A program made the translations under genes and the position numbers. Below are positions 45,670-54,291 of a DNA stretch of 64,000 nt, piece after piece. The DNA lies in the NCBI RefSeq assembly GCF_913773635.1, contig NZ_CAJYGQ010000001.1, positions 62,001-126,000 of the forward strand, in the 5' to 3' direction. The DNA comes from an uncultured Mucilaginibacter sp. Its GTDB lineage: Bacteria; Bacteroidota; Bacteroidia; Sphingobacteriales; Sphingobacteriaceae. The notes under the pieces are model-generated. The model did not search any database, was not told the DNA's origin, and saw nothing but the letters and a program-made list of their open reading frames with translations. How positions within the stretch are numbered: the first letter of the stretch is position 1; the number at the start of each line of letters is the position of its first letter.

Positions 45670-46920
45670 TTAGAAAGCTTCACCCAATCCAAAACGTATT
45701 GATGAGAAACCTTTGCTCATGCCATAGTCAATGGCAATATTAGTATTTGAGGCCTTGTTTACTTTAATGCGTAAACCGCCACCTGCTGCAGGGTGAAAGT
45801 AGTTGAATTGCCGTGTATCAGGCTCATTCACTGTTGTTACGTTTGCAAATAGTACAAAGCCAAGCAAACCGTTACGTGTAATGCTGCGACGATACTCGGC
45901 TTCGGTATACCATAATGCTTGTCCGCGGTAACGGTTTTGCTCCAAACCGCGCCCTGATGTATTATAAAAATCCCAACCCACAGCCGGCAGACTTAGATAA
46001 GGGGTGCCACGGTCTAACGTTGTCCAGAAATAAGTCCAGAAAGCAAGTGTGTTTTGGCGCGATGGTTTGGTTTCATCAAGTGCAATGTACTTTCTTACAT
46101 CGGCATAAAGTGATGACCACGGCCTGGTGCTACCAAGTAAAGTTGAGTTATAGCGGTAAACTAAATTAGCATAACAGCCGGGCAGGGGATTGATGGAATT
46201 ATTACGGGTGTCATAAAGCAAATTAACCGTAACACCCGATGAAAATGAGTTTTGACCTTGAGCGGTTCCGAATATATAGCCAGATGCATCATCAAGTTCT
46301 GGCGCATCATGATTGGTTTTAATGCGCATGTGGTAATCAAGGTTGTAACCTACGCCTGCAAAAAAGTACGGTTTAATGCGCCTGAGTAAACTTTGATAAA
46401 AACGAATGTACTTATAATCAACACGCATGCGAGCACTTTCAGGAGTGCCGCCACCAAGGCCCCAGGTGTCTTGCGGATAAACTAAAAAACGCGTGTCGCC
46501 GGCTATATACCATTTGTTATCGTTTAGCCAAACACTTGAGCGTAGTGGTAAGCCAAACCTACCATTGAGATTGAAGTATGGAGTAAAGCTGATGTTTGAA
46601 ATATTGGTAGTTTGCTCGTTACCCATGTAGAAGCTGGCAGTGGTAGAGGTAACAAACATTTTTCCACCACCACTCGGCAATGCCGATGCCGTTGGTAAAA
46701 AGGAGAAATACACTTTGTCCTCCTTTTGATCAAGCTTTATATCATTGCGTTTAGTTTTTGGCTTAAACACTGTTCTGAAAACATCGATTAAATCTTTTTG
46801 ACCCGTTGTGTCAATATTTTTTTGCTTAAAGGTTGATACTATAGTACTGGTGTCTTGAGCTACCAGTAAAGCCGGAGCAAGCAACAATATCCATGAAAGC
46901 ATCAATTTGTTAAGGGCCAT
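45670..46920 (-). CDS. BamA/TamA-type surface-antigen outer-membrane protein
   Basis: This protein of about 416 residues has a signal peptide (MALNKLMLSWILLLAPALLVAQ) and a beta-barrel of the Omp85 surface-antigen family. Visible segments include strand pairs such as VWLNDNKWYIAGDTRFLVYP, VDYKYIRFYQSLLRRIKPYFFAGVG, NSSFSSG-like strand turns, and the C-terminal KASNTNIAIDYGMSKGFSSIRFGLGEAF (described here by its ends, KASNTN and FGLGEAF). There are no POTRA domains, so it is not BamA itself. Function is unknown; it may be a stand-alone barrel or lipase/translocator partner. The ATG at 46920 is preferred to a TTG one codon earlier. Confidence 0.78.
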   Translation of the reverse strand: MALNKLMLSWILLLAPALLVAQDTSTIVSTFKQKNIDTTGQKDLIDVFRTVFKPKTKRNDIKLDQKEDKVYFSFLPTASALPSGGGKMFVTSTTASFYMGNEQTTNISNISFTPYFNLNGRFGLPLRSSVWLNDNKWYIAGDTRFLVYPQDTWGLGGGTPESARMRVDYKYIRFYQSLLRRIKPYFFAGVGYNLDYHMRIKTNHDAPELDDASGYIFGTAQGQNSFSSGVTVNLLYDTRNNSINPLPGCYANLVYRYNSTLLGSTRPWSSLYADVRKYIALDETKPSRQNTLAFWTYFWTTLDRGTPYLSLPAVGWDFYNTSGRGLEQNRYRGQALWYTEAEYRRSITRNGLLGFVLFANVTTVNEPDTRQFNYFHPAAGGGLRIKVNKASNTNIAIDYGMSKGFSSIRFGLGEAF

Positions 46921-47056
46921 CAATATTTAAGCAAGTAACGGGTCAGTATTACAAATTGTAAATAACAAATTATAAGCCAATATTGCAATAGTATGACATT
47001 AAATGTTTAACGTGAGCGAGTATCTAAAAGTTATATAAGCGAACCTTTATAACCAA

Positions 47057-47088
47057 AAAAGGTGCAATGCAGCTGCATCACACCTTTT
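47057..47088 (-). terminator. Terminator of the glycine-zipper gene
   Basis: AAAAGGTG (47057-47064) pairs with CACCTTTT (47081-47088), and a perfect inner palindrome ATGCAGCTGCAT can stack on the stem. The rest of the gap up to 46920 is AT-rich and without a visible gene. Confidence 0.8.
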
Positions 47089-47109
47089 ACCCGTCCGAAT
47101 TTAAGTAGA

Positions 47110-47421
47110 TTATAGTCTTCCGGGATGATAGTTTTTTCTACTACGATATGCTTTGCGGTTAGCTCTTGCGCGTTTTTCTTTCGCTCTGCGGCTTTCATTG
47201 CCTATGATATAACCGCCACCGGCGCCAACAGCTCCGCCTATTATAGCTCCTTTGGCGTTGCCGCCAATTAATCCTCCTGCTACAGCACCACCTGCGCCGC
47301 CAATAATGGCACCTTTAGCTTGTGAACTCATCCCTTTTTTGCGCTTTTGAGCAAATGATGAATTAGTTGCACTGATGACTAATGTTAATATAAGGCTTAA
47401 TAAAAATAGCGTCTTTTTCAT
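47110..47421 (-). CDS. Small glycine-zipper protein
   Basis: This 103-residue protein has a signal peptide (MKKTLFLLSLILTLVISATN) and a glycine-zipper core of small-residue repeats (GAIIGGAGGAVAGGLIGG and GAIIGGAVGAGGGYIIG, about 37-75). A strongly basic tail (RRAKEKRARANRKAYRSRKN) follows. Glycine zippers insert in or pack against membranes, so a role in the outer membrane or envelope is likely, with the basic tail contacting LPS or peptidoglycan. It stands alone. Confidence 0.8.
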   Translation of the reverse strand: MKKTLFLLSLILTLVISATNSSFAQKRKKGMSSQAKGAIIGGAGGAVAGGLIGGNAKGAIIGGAVGAGGGYIIGNESRRAKEKRARANRKAYRSRKNYHPGRL

Positions 47422-47478
47422 GTTGATGTATGAATGTTTTTTGCCAATACTTTACAAATTGCAAGCCAACTTTATTCA

Positions 47479-48219
47479 CTACACCTCGAGCAGGTAGTAT
47501 GGGCATTGGTAACCGGCTTTGCTTAACACCTGTTTTGCAACGTTAAATACCTTGATGTCACTGTTAGTTATTGAGCCTTCAAGCGTACCTGCGTGAGCAT
47601 GGCCGTGAAAAGCGGCAGTTACGTTATTTCTTATTAGCGGCTCGGCTAAACGTGATGAACCCAAGAATGGATAAATTTCAGGCGGCTCGCCTACAACGGT
47701 AGCTTTAATAGGTGAATAATGTAAAACGGCTATTTTTTTGTTCACCTGAAACTCACTATCAAGTTTGTTGAGTGCACGCTCTAAATGTAATGCTTCATCT
47801 ACAGCCTCCTGAACGTAGGCCTTGTTGGCGTCTTCGCCAAACATCGTAAGCAGGTAGCGGTCAAAACCACCACCAAAACCTTTTACACCAGCAAAACCAA
47901 CACCTCCAATTACAATAGCTTCCCCATCAAGTACGTGTACGTTTGCGCTTTGTATAGCTTGCCTTATGAGCTTGTGCCTGCCTTTTTCATAATCATGATT
48001 ACCAAGCACGCAAACTACCGGTATGGTGCACGCATGTAATTCAGTAGCAAGTATAGCCGCTTCGTCTTCATCACCTGTATCGGTTAAATCACCGCAAATA
48101 ATGAGCACATCTGCATTAGCCGATACTTCTTTAAAGTAACTTACCCATTTTCCTTTGTCAGTTTCTTTAACATGTATATCTCCAACGGCTGCTATGCGGG
48201 TTACTTTTATATCGTCCAT
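47479..48219 (-). CDS. Calcineurin-like metallophosphoesterase
   Basis: This 246-residue phosphoesterase has all five metal-binding blocks: VGDIHVKE, ICGDLTDTGDEDE, VLGNHDYEKG, VLHYSPIKATV and FHGHAHAGT. No signal peptide is present, so it is cytoplasmic. It starts 6 bases after the stop of a nucleotidyltransferase-fold gene, and the two are surely one operon. The substrate is unknown. Pairing with a nucleotidyltransferase raises the possibility of removing or hydrolysing a nucleotidyl group, which is inference only. Confidence 0.85.
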   Translation of the reverse strand: MDDIKVTRIAAVGDIHVKETDKGKWVSYFKEVSANADVLIICGDLTDTGDEDEAAILATELHACTIPVVCVLGNHDYEKGRHKLIRQAIQSANVHVLDGEAIVIGGVGFAGVKGFGGGFDRYLLTMFGEDANKAYVQEAVDEALHLERALNKLDSEFQVNKKIAVLHYSPIKATVVGEPPEIYPFLGSSRLAEPLIRNNVTAAFHGHAHAGTLEGSITNSDIKVFNVAKQVLSKAGYQCPYYLLEV

Positions 48220-48225
48220 AAGTCA

Positions 48226-48963
48226 TTAAACGGTTTTAATGGTGTATGATTTATAGTCCCAATCTTTTACATCAACACTGTATTGTGTTTGGTCAATCAT
48301 TGGGCCACGACAAACTTTCTCTTCGGGTGAAGGCAAGTCAAACTGTTCAGCCGCGCGGCGTAACAATTCATCATAAAGCCAGCGTGGTATTATGTTTTGA
48401 TAATCGGCAGGGTAAACAAATTGAAAATTAATCAGCTGACCTAAAAGCAACTGCCAGTGCTGATCGAGCCTGAAAAGTAAATGATGCCAGTCTAAATTTT
48501 TTCCGTACTGTACCAGTAAATGGTTTAAATCTGCCCCATCATATCTTTCGCGGTTTTGTACGTATATTTTACTCCATATCAACTCCTCAGGGCCGAGCAG
48601 TTTTACATCCCTGTCAAAAAAGCTCGCATCAACTGCGCGTTCTATCCAGGTATCGTCAACCTTACAAATGTTGTTTACGGTATCAAATATCAAATCAATG
48701 AAGTATTCTCCTTTGAAAATCTTGGCCAACCAGCGTGCGTCGGTAAATTGGGTTTCGTATCCTAAATCGCCAAAATATTTCATTATCCGCGGACAATCAA
48801 CCGATTTACAGTACACATCAAGGTCTTTTGTATCGCGGTAAATTCCGGTGTAATGAAATATGGCAAATGCGCCACCAAGCATATATTCTATACCGCTGTC
48901 TCTTAAATGGTCAAGAGCTTCCTGGTAAAATGCTATGCAATCTTCATCGTCGTTAATTCTCAT
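48226..48963 (-). CDS. Nucleotidyltransferase-fold protein
   Basis: This 245-residue protein has the minimal nucleotidyltransferase signature. MLGGAFAIFHYTGIYRDTKD is followed by the metal pair in KDLDVY and a third acid in FIDLIFDT, and then a helical C-terminal half with WSKIYVQNRERYDGADLNHLL. The arrangement resembles the AbiEii/MNT-like group, whose members transfer NMPs to RNA or proteins or act as toxins. It is the first gene of a two-gene unit with the metallophosphoesterase. No partner HEPN protein is present. The specific target is unknown. Confidence 0.72.
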   Translation of the reverse strand: MRINDDEDCIAFYQEALDHLRDSGIEYMLGGAFAIFHYTGIYRDTKDLDVYCKSVDCPRIMKYFGDLGYETQFTDARWLAKIFKGEYFIDLIFDTVNNICKVDDTWIERAVDASFFDRDVKLLGPEELIWSKIYVQNRERYDGADLNHLLVQYGKNLDWHHLLFRLDQHWQLLLGQLINFQFVYPADYQNIIPRWLYDELLRRAAEQFDLPSPEEKVCRGPMIDQTQYSVDVKDWDYKSYTIKTV

Positions 48964-49088
48964 TTCAGGTGTTTGTTAAACAGTACTGCGCTATTGAATA
49001 CTGCGTTCTGTTTAACATAACCTTAATATAATACTTAGTGTTTTAGAGTTAATAGCCAATTTGCTTAAATTGAATTGCTTTGATAAGC

Positions 49089-49123
49089 AAAAAAGCGACT
49101 TGTGGCTTCACAAATCGCTTTTT
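49089..49123 (-). terminator. Terminator of the sigma/repeat-protein operon
   Basis: AAAAAGCGA pairs with TCGCTTTTT, with an inner TTGTG-GCTT-CACAA hairpin, 19 bases after the last stop codon. Confidence 0.87.
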
Positions 49124-49141
49124 ATACTTTAATAACTAAGC

Positions 49142-49582
49142 TTATCTATCGGGTGTTCCGCGTTCACCAAGTTGTTTTATTAGTTCTTCGGTAAATTCAC
49201 GTTCACTTTGAAAAACGCGGTTAACTTTATCAGGAGGTAATATTTTTAAAAACTCCTTTGTATAATGTTTTTTGGCATCAACCAATTGCTGATCGTACTC
49301 AAGGTCTTTCTGAATCTGATCTTTTGACTTATTAAGGCGGTTTTGCAGTTTGGCTTTACGTATAGAGTTTACTTCTTCTTTATACTCTCGGTAAACCGGC
49401 CAAAACTTGGCTTTCTCATCATTACTTAGCTTAATTTGAGTTTCAATATAACCCTCGCGTATTAAGTTAAGCTTTTTTGACGGAGCCGATGTGCTTCTGA
49501 AAGATGCCGGTGGCTGGCTGAACACCTCATAGCCGGCAAAAATCATCAACGTAAACAATAAATATTTCAATAGTAACTTCAT
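49142..49582 (-). CDS. Small periplasmic helical protein, third gene of the ECF sigma operon
   Basis: This 146-residue protein has a signal peptide (about 1-22, YEVFSQ) and a predominantly helical, highly charged body. IETQIKLSNDEKAKFWPVYR and KILPPDKVNRVFQSEREF have the pattern of Spy/CpxP-like or zinc-resistance-sensor-like proteins. It starts 9 bases after the repeat protein stop, in the unit sigma-repeat protein-this gene. A periplasmic stress-sensing or chaperone role beneath the anti-sigma-like protein is an inference from position. Confidence 0.72.
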   Translation of the reverse strand: MKLLLKYLLFTLMIFAGYEVFSQPPASFRSTSAPSKKLNLIREGYIETQIKLSNDEKAKFWPVYREYKEEVNSIRKAKLQNRLNKSKDQIQKDLEYDQQLVDAKKHYTKEFLKILPPDKVNRVFQSEREFTEELIKQLGERGTPDR

Positions 49583-49591
49583 CTTAATTAA

Positions 49592-50533
49592 TTATTGCAA
49601 ATCAACATAATCCTGTATGGCCGCTCTTAAAGCGTTACTGTCTATCTGCGTGCCGTCGGCAATTACTCTGTGTTCGGTTTCGGTAGCTTCAGTTTGGGTT
49701 TCCAAAAAGTTTCTGATATCATCAGAAGGTATTTCTGAAAGTTCCTGATGCAGGTACGACTGTCCGTGTGATTTTAACAAAGGCGCGTCGCTGAAATATA
49801 GTGCTGCACCCGCTACAATGGCAAAACAAGCCGCTGAAGCATATTTAAATGCCGCAGTTGAAACCAGCTTGCGAATTACACCAACCGGCCTTGAAGGCAT
49901 TTGAATAACTTTAGCTTCACCCTCGCCGGTAGTTTGGCTTATTATGCTTTGCTGTAAAGTGTCAAAATACCCGGCTGGAACTTCAAAAGCATTTTGATGA
50001 GGCTCGGTAGCTTCTTCTAAAGCAATGCGGCTTAAGATGCTGTCACTCAAGTTTTCAAAATAGCCCTTTGGTACCTCAAAGCCTTCATTTTCACCGGCTA
50101 AAGCTTCTTCAATCACTAAACGGCTTTGAATGTTACTGTTTAGTTCTTCAAAATAGCCTTGCGGAACGGTGAACGCTTCCTGGCTTGCATCTGTAGCTTT
50201 TTCAATAGTGATGCGACTTTGAATATTAGCTGCAAGTTCATCAAAGTAATTTGCCGGTACAGCAAATGCATTTGTTGAACCAGTAAGGGTTTCTTCAATG
50301 GCAATACGGCTTACAATATTATTGCTTAAACCGGCAAAGTAATTTTCCGGAACTGTAAAACCACCACTAATGTCGTTACGCTTAAATTGTTCTAAATGTA
50401 CACCCGATATGATCCGCTCGCTCAAATCATTAAAGTACCCTGCAGGCACATCAAAAGCATTGCCTGGTTGAGGCAGCTTTTGGCGCCAGGAGTTGTCTTC
50501 CGGCAGGTCTTTATGTTCTATATCGATTTCCAT
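49592..50533 (-). CDS. Membrane protein with six VP-x-x-YF repeats, probable anti-sigma-type partner
   Basis: This 313-residue protein has, on residues about 25-208, six tandem repeats of about 31 residues with consensus xxFxVPxxYFxxLxxxIxSRIxIE. The repeat starts are at about 25, 57, 88, 119, 150 and 181. A single TM helix (about 230-250, SAACFAIVAGAALYF) and a 60-residue C-terminal part follow. It lies 51 bases after an ECF sigma factor gene, the usual position of an anti-sigma factor, but has no recognisable ZAS or FecR domain. The repeats would lie in the cytoplasm and might bind the sigma factor. The function is inferred from context. Confidence 0.7.
   Translation of the reverse strand: MEIDIEHKDLPEDNSWRQKLPQPGNAFDVPAGYFNDLSERIISGVHLEQFKRNDISGGFTVPENYFAGLSNNIVSRIAIEETLTGSTNAFAVPANYFDELAANIQSRITIEKATDASQEAFTVPQGYFEELNSNIQSRLVIEEALAGENEGFEVPKGYFENLSDSILSRIALEEATEPHQNAFEVPAGYFDTLQQSIISQTTGEGEAKVIQMPSRPVGVIRKLVSTAAFKYASAACFAIVAGAALYFSDAPLLKSHGQSYLHQELSEIPSDDIRNFLETQTEATETEHRVIADGTQIDSNALRAAIQDYVDLQ
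49910..50461 (-). repeat. Six tandem 93-base coding repeats
   Basis: This region encodes the six VP-x-x-YF units. Protein motifs are well kept while codons have drifted, indicating an old internal amplification under selection at protein level. Units are 31 residues long, and the first has one extra residue. Confidence 0.8.
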
Positions 50534-50584
50534 ATCCCTCGTTAGATTAAAATGAAACTAAAAGGTTTAATGTGTAAATGAAAA

Positions 50585-51139
50585 TTAATCGGTTGATAAT
50601 AAGAATGCTTCAATTTTTTTTACTGCCAAATGGAAAGACGCCTTTAAAGCTCCTACACTTGTACCCAGTATTTCTGAAATTTCTTCATACTTCATATCAT
50701 CGTAGTATTTCATGTTAAATACCAGCCGTTGTTTATCGGGCAGGGTAAGCAAAGCTTGCTGAAGTTTAAGCTGCACCTTGTCGCCGCTGAGGTACGTGCT
50801 GTCGGCCAGTGACTCCGATAACTCATACGACACATCATCCAACGGAATGTTATTCTTTTGTTTCTTTTTATTTAAAAATGTAATGCACTCGTTAGTTGCA
50901 ATCCGGTACATCCAGGTGTACAGCTGGGCATCGTTCCTGAAACCTGGCAAGTTTTTCCATATTTTTATGAATACATCTTGTACCAGGTCATCTGCATCGT
51001 CATGATCAATAACCATGCGGCGAACATGCCAATATATTTTTTGCTGATACTTTTTAAGCAGCAAATTGAAAGCCTCATTTCGGGTACGTTCGTCCTGAAA
51101 CTTAGCAAGTATCTCGGTATCACTAACGGATGCTGACAT
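50585..51139 (-). CDS. ECF sigma factor (RNA polymerase sigma-70 family)
   Basis: This 184-residue sigma factor has region 2 with HDDADDLVQDVFIKIWKNLP and AQLYTWMYRIATNECI. Region 4 has LTLPDKQRLVFNMKYYDDM and the HTH YEEISEILGTSVGALKASFH. It has no extra domains. Its operon includes the repeat membrane protein and a periplasmic helical protein, forming a likely signal chain from envelope to transcription. No target promoter motif was identified. Confidence 0.93.
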   Translation of the reverse strand: MSASVSDTEILAKFQDERTRNEAFNLLLKKYQQKIYWHVRRMVIDHDDADDLVQDVFIKIWKNLPGFRNDAQLYTWMYRIATNECITFLNKKKQKNNIPLDDVSYELSESLADSTYLSGDKVQLKLQQALLTLPDKQRLVFNMKYYDDMKYEEISEILGTSVGALKASFHLAVKKIEAFLLSTD

Positions 51140-51242
51140 TTAAATTTATATCTGTTGGATGGATGCTAAAGTGATAGGTTTAATGCCAAAGCACTTTATT
51201 TTACAATAAAGCTAAGTTATAAAAATGTTTTAATTTACCTCA

Positions 51243-51707
51243 TTACGCTTTTAGCAGGTCAAGCACTTGTTGTGATGAGTTTTTTGTATCTACTTTTGCA
51301 ATAACGTGGCTTATTACACCTTCGGGATTTATAATAAATGTGGTGCGCTGGGTACCCATATATTTTTTGCCGTACATATTTTTTTCAACCCATACGCCAT
51401 AGTCATTCACAATTTTTTGGTCGGTATCGGCAATTAGTGTAAATGGTAAGCTGTATTTGGTTTCAAACTTTTTGTGAGATTTTTCATCGTCAACACTTAC
51501 ACCAATAACTTCATATCCTTGCGAACTAAGGTATTCGTAATTGTCTCTGAAATCGCATGACTCGGCAGTGCACCCAGGGGTATCATCTTTCGGATAAAAA
51601 TATAAAATGACAGTTTTTCCTTTGTAATTGTCTAAAGATACCGTGTTGCCATTTTGGTCTTTAGCTGAAAATTCAGGGGCTTTATCGCCTTGTTTTAAAC
51701 TCGACAT
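51243..51707 (-). CDS. bcp: Thioredoxin-dependent peroxiredoxin (BCP/PrxQ)
   Basis: This 154-residue peroxidase reduces H2O2 and alkyl hydroperoxides. The peroxidatic Cys46 and resolving Cys51 are in TPGCTAESCDFRD, and the family sequences VILYFYPKDD, GVSVDDEKSHKKFETKY and QRTTFIINPEGVI are present. It is 17 bases after the M23 peptidase gene and is probably co-transcribed with it. Confidence 0.94.
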   Translation of the reverse strand: MSSLKQGDKAPEFSAKDQNGNTVSLDNYKGKTVILYFYPKDDTPGCTAESCDFRDNYEYLSSQGYEVIGVSVDDEKSHKKFETKYSLPFTLIADTDQKIVNDYGVWVEKNMYGKKYMGTQRTTFIINPEGVISHVIAKVDTKNSSQQVLDLLKA

Positions 51708-51724
51708 ATTGTATAGTGTAAATG

Positions 51725-53437
51725 TTATTTGTTAAATGTAACTCTATATTGTGAAACGTTATCTTTAGCATCGGTAGCTGTTACTTCAAACTCATGCTTA
51801 CCTGCACTTACGCTTTCATCAAAGGTATATCTGTATATGCGTGTGCGGTAATCCTGGGTAAGTAAAATCCACTTGCCGTCAATTTTTGCAACAACCGATT
51901 TTAACCCCGACAAGTCATCACTTGCACGCAGCGAAATGCTTTTGGCTGCTGCTAAGTTGGCGCCGTTACTAATGTTTATTGGAACAATACGTGGTGCAGT
52001 AGTATCAACCTTAATGTAGTAATCACCAAATACAGCTGGTTGTGCCTTTATATAACCATCTTCAAATTTGCCGCCCATGCTGCCACGCATAGTGTTCACG
52101 ATAACTGCTTTGTTAGCCAGCGAACCAATAGACGCATCGGGCTTAATCCATAAGTTGATGTGATCATGAATAGGGGTGAGGCGATTATGTATACGATGTA
52201 TAACCGAGTACATTCCGGGCTTTTGTGGCAGGGTACTGTACTTAAAATCCAGGTCATCATAAAGGTTGCCCGGATCAACTACCACCTTAACCGCAGCGTT
52301 ATTAAACTCATTACGTTGATTGTATGAAAACTTGGTACCCGAATAAGTAACCACTGGCTTATCTTTGGGAATGCTCGACTGTACTTTCAATTTAAGTGTT
52401 GAAACGTTACCTGCAACGTCTTTAACCAGGTATTCCACATCGTGCAAAAGGGTATCACGGAAGCTAATGATGCCCCGGTTTTCGTTTTGTGGATAAAGTG
52501 TTATGCGGCTGCCTGGAGGAATAAAGCACTTCTGAATCCACCGTTTATATTGAATAAACTGCGGATAATCAATATAGCCATTTATAGCGTGGGTTTGATC
52601 AAATGCAAAACGTTCAACTGCAAAGGTATAAACGGTGCGGCCATCAAGCTTAAGCTCAACGGAGTAAATTCCGTTACGGTTTGCCGATGAGTTATTGAGA
52701 TCATTAGCTGTTATTCCAAAACCTATATCGCCGCTTAAATTAAGTGTTTGTGGTTTGGTAAGGCGGTAATTACCTGAAGCACCGGTTACGGCATAAGGCT
52801 CTCTGAAAGTATTTTCGCTAAAGGGTTTACCATTCAAATGATAAATGCTGATGCCGCTTATGCTTGGCGGAATGTTATCAGCTATGGTTAATCCGAAAAG
52901 CTGCGGATTAATAGTTTCCTCGGTTAACGAATCACGGATTTCAAAGTGAAGATGCGGACCACCCGAAGCACCAGTATTGCCTGATATAGCAATAAGTTGA
53001 CCCTTGGTTACCGGAAACTGGAAAGGCTGCAACTTAAAGTCAACCTCAAAGCTTTGATGCTCGTACTGATACTTGCGTACAGCAGCAGCAAGCTCGGGTG
53101 TAAGATGATCAAGGTGAGCATATACACTGGTAAACCCGTTTGGATGGGTAAGGTACACAGCGTTACCAAAACCGCCTAATTGTACCCGCAACCTTGATAC
53201 GTAACCATACATGGCTGCATGCACCGGAAAACCAATTTGACGGTTGGTTCTAAAATCGAGCCCGGAATGAAAGTGATTGGCGCGTAATTCACCAAAAGAA
53301 CCGGCAGTGCTTGGGGTTAAATCAAGTGGATATTGAAAAACCCCTTTTTGATAAGTTTTAGTTTGTACAATTTCTTGCGCCCGGATGCTTTGTAAAGAGG
53401 CAAGACATCCGAGCAGGCAAAATAGCTTTTTTAGCAT
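51725..53437 (-). CDS. Secreted M23 (LytM-type) metallopeptidase
   Basis: This protein of about 570 residues has a signal peptide (MLKKLFCLLGCLASLQSIRAQ) and an N-terminal-half M23 domain. The zinc His-x3-Asp is in HFHSGLDFR and the second His pair in HLHFEIRDS (about residues 57-170). About 380 further residues of Ig-like strands lack known catalytic motifs. M23 enzymes cut peptidoglycan cross-bridges or serve as degenerate regulators; here the metal ligands look intact. The ATG at 53437 is preferred to a TTG one codon earlier. It sits in an operon with the FAH-family and BCP genes. Confidence 0.87.
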   Translation of the reverse strand: MLKKLFCLLGCLASLQSIRAQEIVQTKTYQKGVFQYPLDLTPSTAGSFGELRANHFHSGLDFRTNRQIGFPVHAAMYGYVSRLRVQLGGFGNAVYLTHPNGFTSVYAHLDHLTPELAAAVRKYQYEHQSFEVDFKLQPFQFPVTKGQLIAISGNTGASGGPHLHFEIRDSLTEETINPQLFGLTIADNIPPSISGISIYHLNGKPFSENTFREPYAVTGASGNYRLTKPQTLNLSGDIGFGITANDLNNSSANRNGIYSVELKLDGRTVYTFAVERFAFDQTHAINGYIDYPQFIQYKRWIQKCFIPPGSRITLYPQNENRGIISFRDTLLHDVEYLVKDVAGNVSTLKLKVQSSIPKDKPVVTYSGTKFSYNQRNEFNNAAVKVVVDPGNLYDDLDFKYSTLPQKPGMYSVIHRIHNRLTPIHDHINLWIKPDASIGSLANKAVIVNTMRGSMGGKFEDGYIKAQPAVFGDYYIKVDTTAPRIVPINISNGANLAAAKSISLRASDDLSGLKSVVAKIDGKWILLTQDYRTRIYRYTFDESVSAGKHEFEVTATDAKDNVSQYRVTFNK

Positions 53438-53443
53438 CAAGAA

Positions 53444-54055
53444 TTATTTTACGTGAAAATCGAGTAATTTTTGTCCGTCGAGATAACCCTCTAAGTGGTC
53501 ACCTTGTTTTACGGCCGATACACCTTCAGGTGTTCCGGTAAAAATTAAGTCGCCCTTTTTTAACGTAATGTATTGTGATACAAACGCTATTAAACGTTCA
53601 AATGAAAATAAAAGATCTTTAGTATTGCCATCCTGGCGTGTTTGCCCGTTAATGTCAAGTTTAAGGTTTAAGTTGTAAAGATCAGTAAATTGAGCTTTAG
53701 GCAAAAAGTTACTGATAGGGGCCGAGTGATCAAAACCTTTTGCAAGCTCCCATGGTAAACCCTTTTCTTTATGGCGTGCCTGTATATCACGAGCAGTAAA
53801 ATCAATACCTAAACCAATTTCTTCAAAATAGTCGGCTGCGAATTTCTCATTAATGTATTTACCCTCCTTACTGATTTTGAGCACCAATTCTATTTCATGA
53901 TGCACATCGTTTGAAAACTCTGGTAAATAAAAAGGCTTGTTATCTTTTAAAATGGCAGTATCGGGCTTCATAAAAATAACCGGGGTAGTAGGTACCGGGT
54001 TATTCAGCTCTTTAGCATGTTCGGCGTAGTTGCGGCCAATGGCTATAATTTTCAT
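53444..54055 (-). CDS. Fumarylacetoacetate hydrolase-family protein
   Basis: This 203-residue single-domain FAH-fold enzyme has metal ligands in HHEIELVLKI (two Glu) and the Asp of GLGIDFTARDIQ. KGFDHSAPI and DLIFTGTPEGVSAV are standard. Such proteins hydrolyse or decarboxylate acylpyruvates, oxaloacetate or ring-cleavage products. The substrate is not predictable, as no aromatic pathway gene is nearby. It is the first gene of the FAH-M23-BCP unit, 6 bases upstream of M23. Confidence 0.88.
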   Translation of the reverse strand: MKIIAIGRNYAEHAKELNNPVPTTPVIFMKPDTAILKDNKPFYLPEFSNDVHHEIELVLKISKEGKYINEKFAADYFEEIGLGIDFTARDIQARHKEKGLPWELAKGFDHSAPISNFLPKAQFTDLYNLNLKLDINGQTRQDGNTKDLLFSFERLIAFVSQYITLKKGDLIFTGTPEGVSAVKQGDHLEGYLDGQKLLDFHVK

Positions 54056-54072
54056 AGTGATTGAGTAAAAAT

Positions 54073-54080
54073 CAAATCTA
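54073..54080 (-). promoter_or_regulatory. -7 promoter box of the FAH-M23-BCP unit
   Basis: On the minus strand this reads TAGATTTG, an exact TAnnTTTG match, 17 bases before the start codon. Confidence 0.45.
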
Positions 54081-54291
54081 TAAAATAATACAATTTACGG
54101 CCCAATATTATTTTTAAACATCAGGTATGTGTTTTCTTGTGTTTAATCATATTTTAAAATATAATTAATGTTGGTTAAACGAACGTTTGATTGTAATTAA
54201 ATAGTTGTTAAATATGCTGGATTTGCGTTGTCATAATCAACATAATTGTATATTAGTATTCCTGATTCTTGATTAATAAATATTGTATATT

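Noticed and set aside
46781-46790. ACATCGATTA inside the surface-antigen gene
   Set aside because: It lies within a coding region and lacks the left half of the palindrome; chance match.
49910-50461. Regularly spaced repeats that could suggest a CRISPR array
   Set aside because: The period is 93 bases, in frame inside a coding region, with diverged nucleotides and conserved amino acids; this is a protein repeat.
54178-54189. AAACG-AA-CGTTT inverted repeat upstream of the zinc-ribbon gene
   Set aside because: The arms are too short and no matching site was found near related genes.
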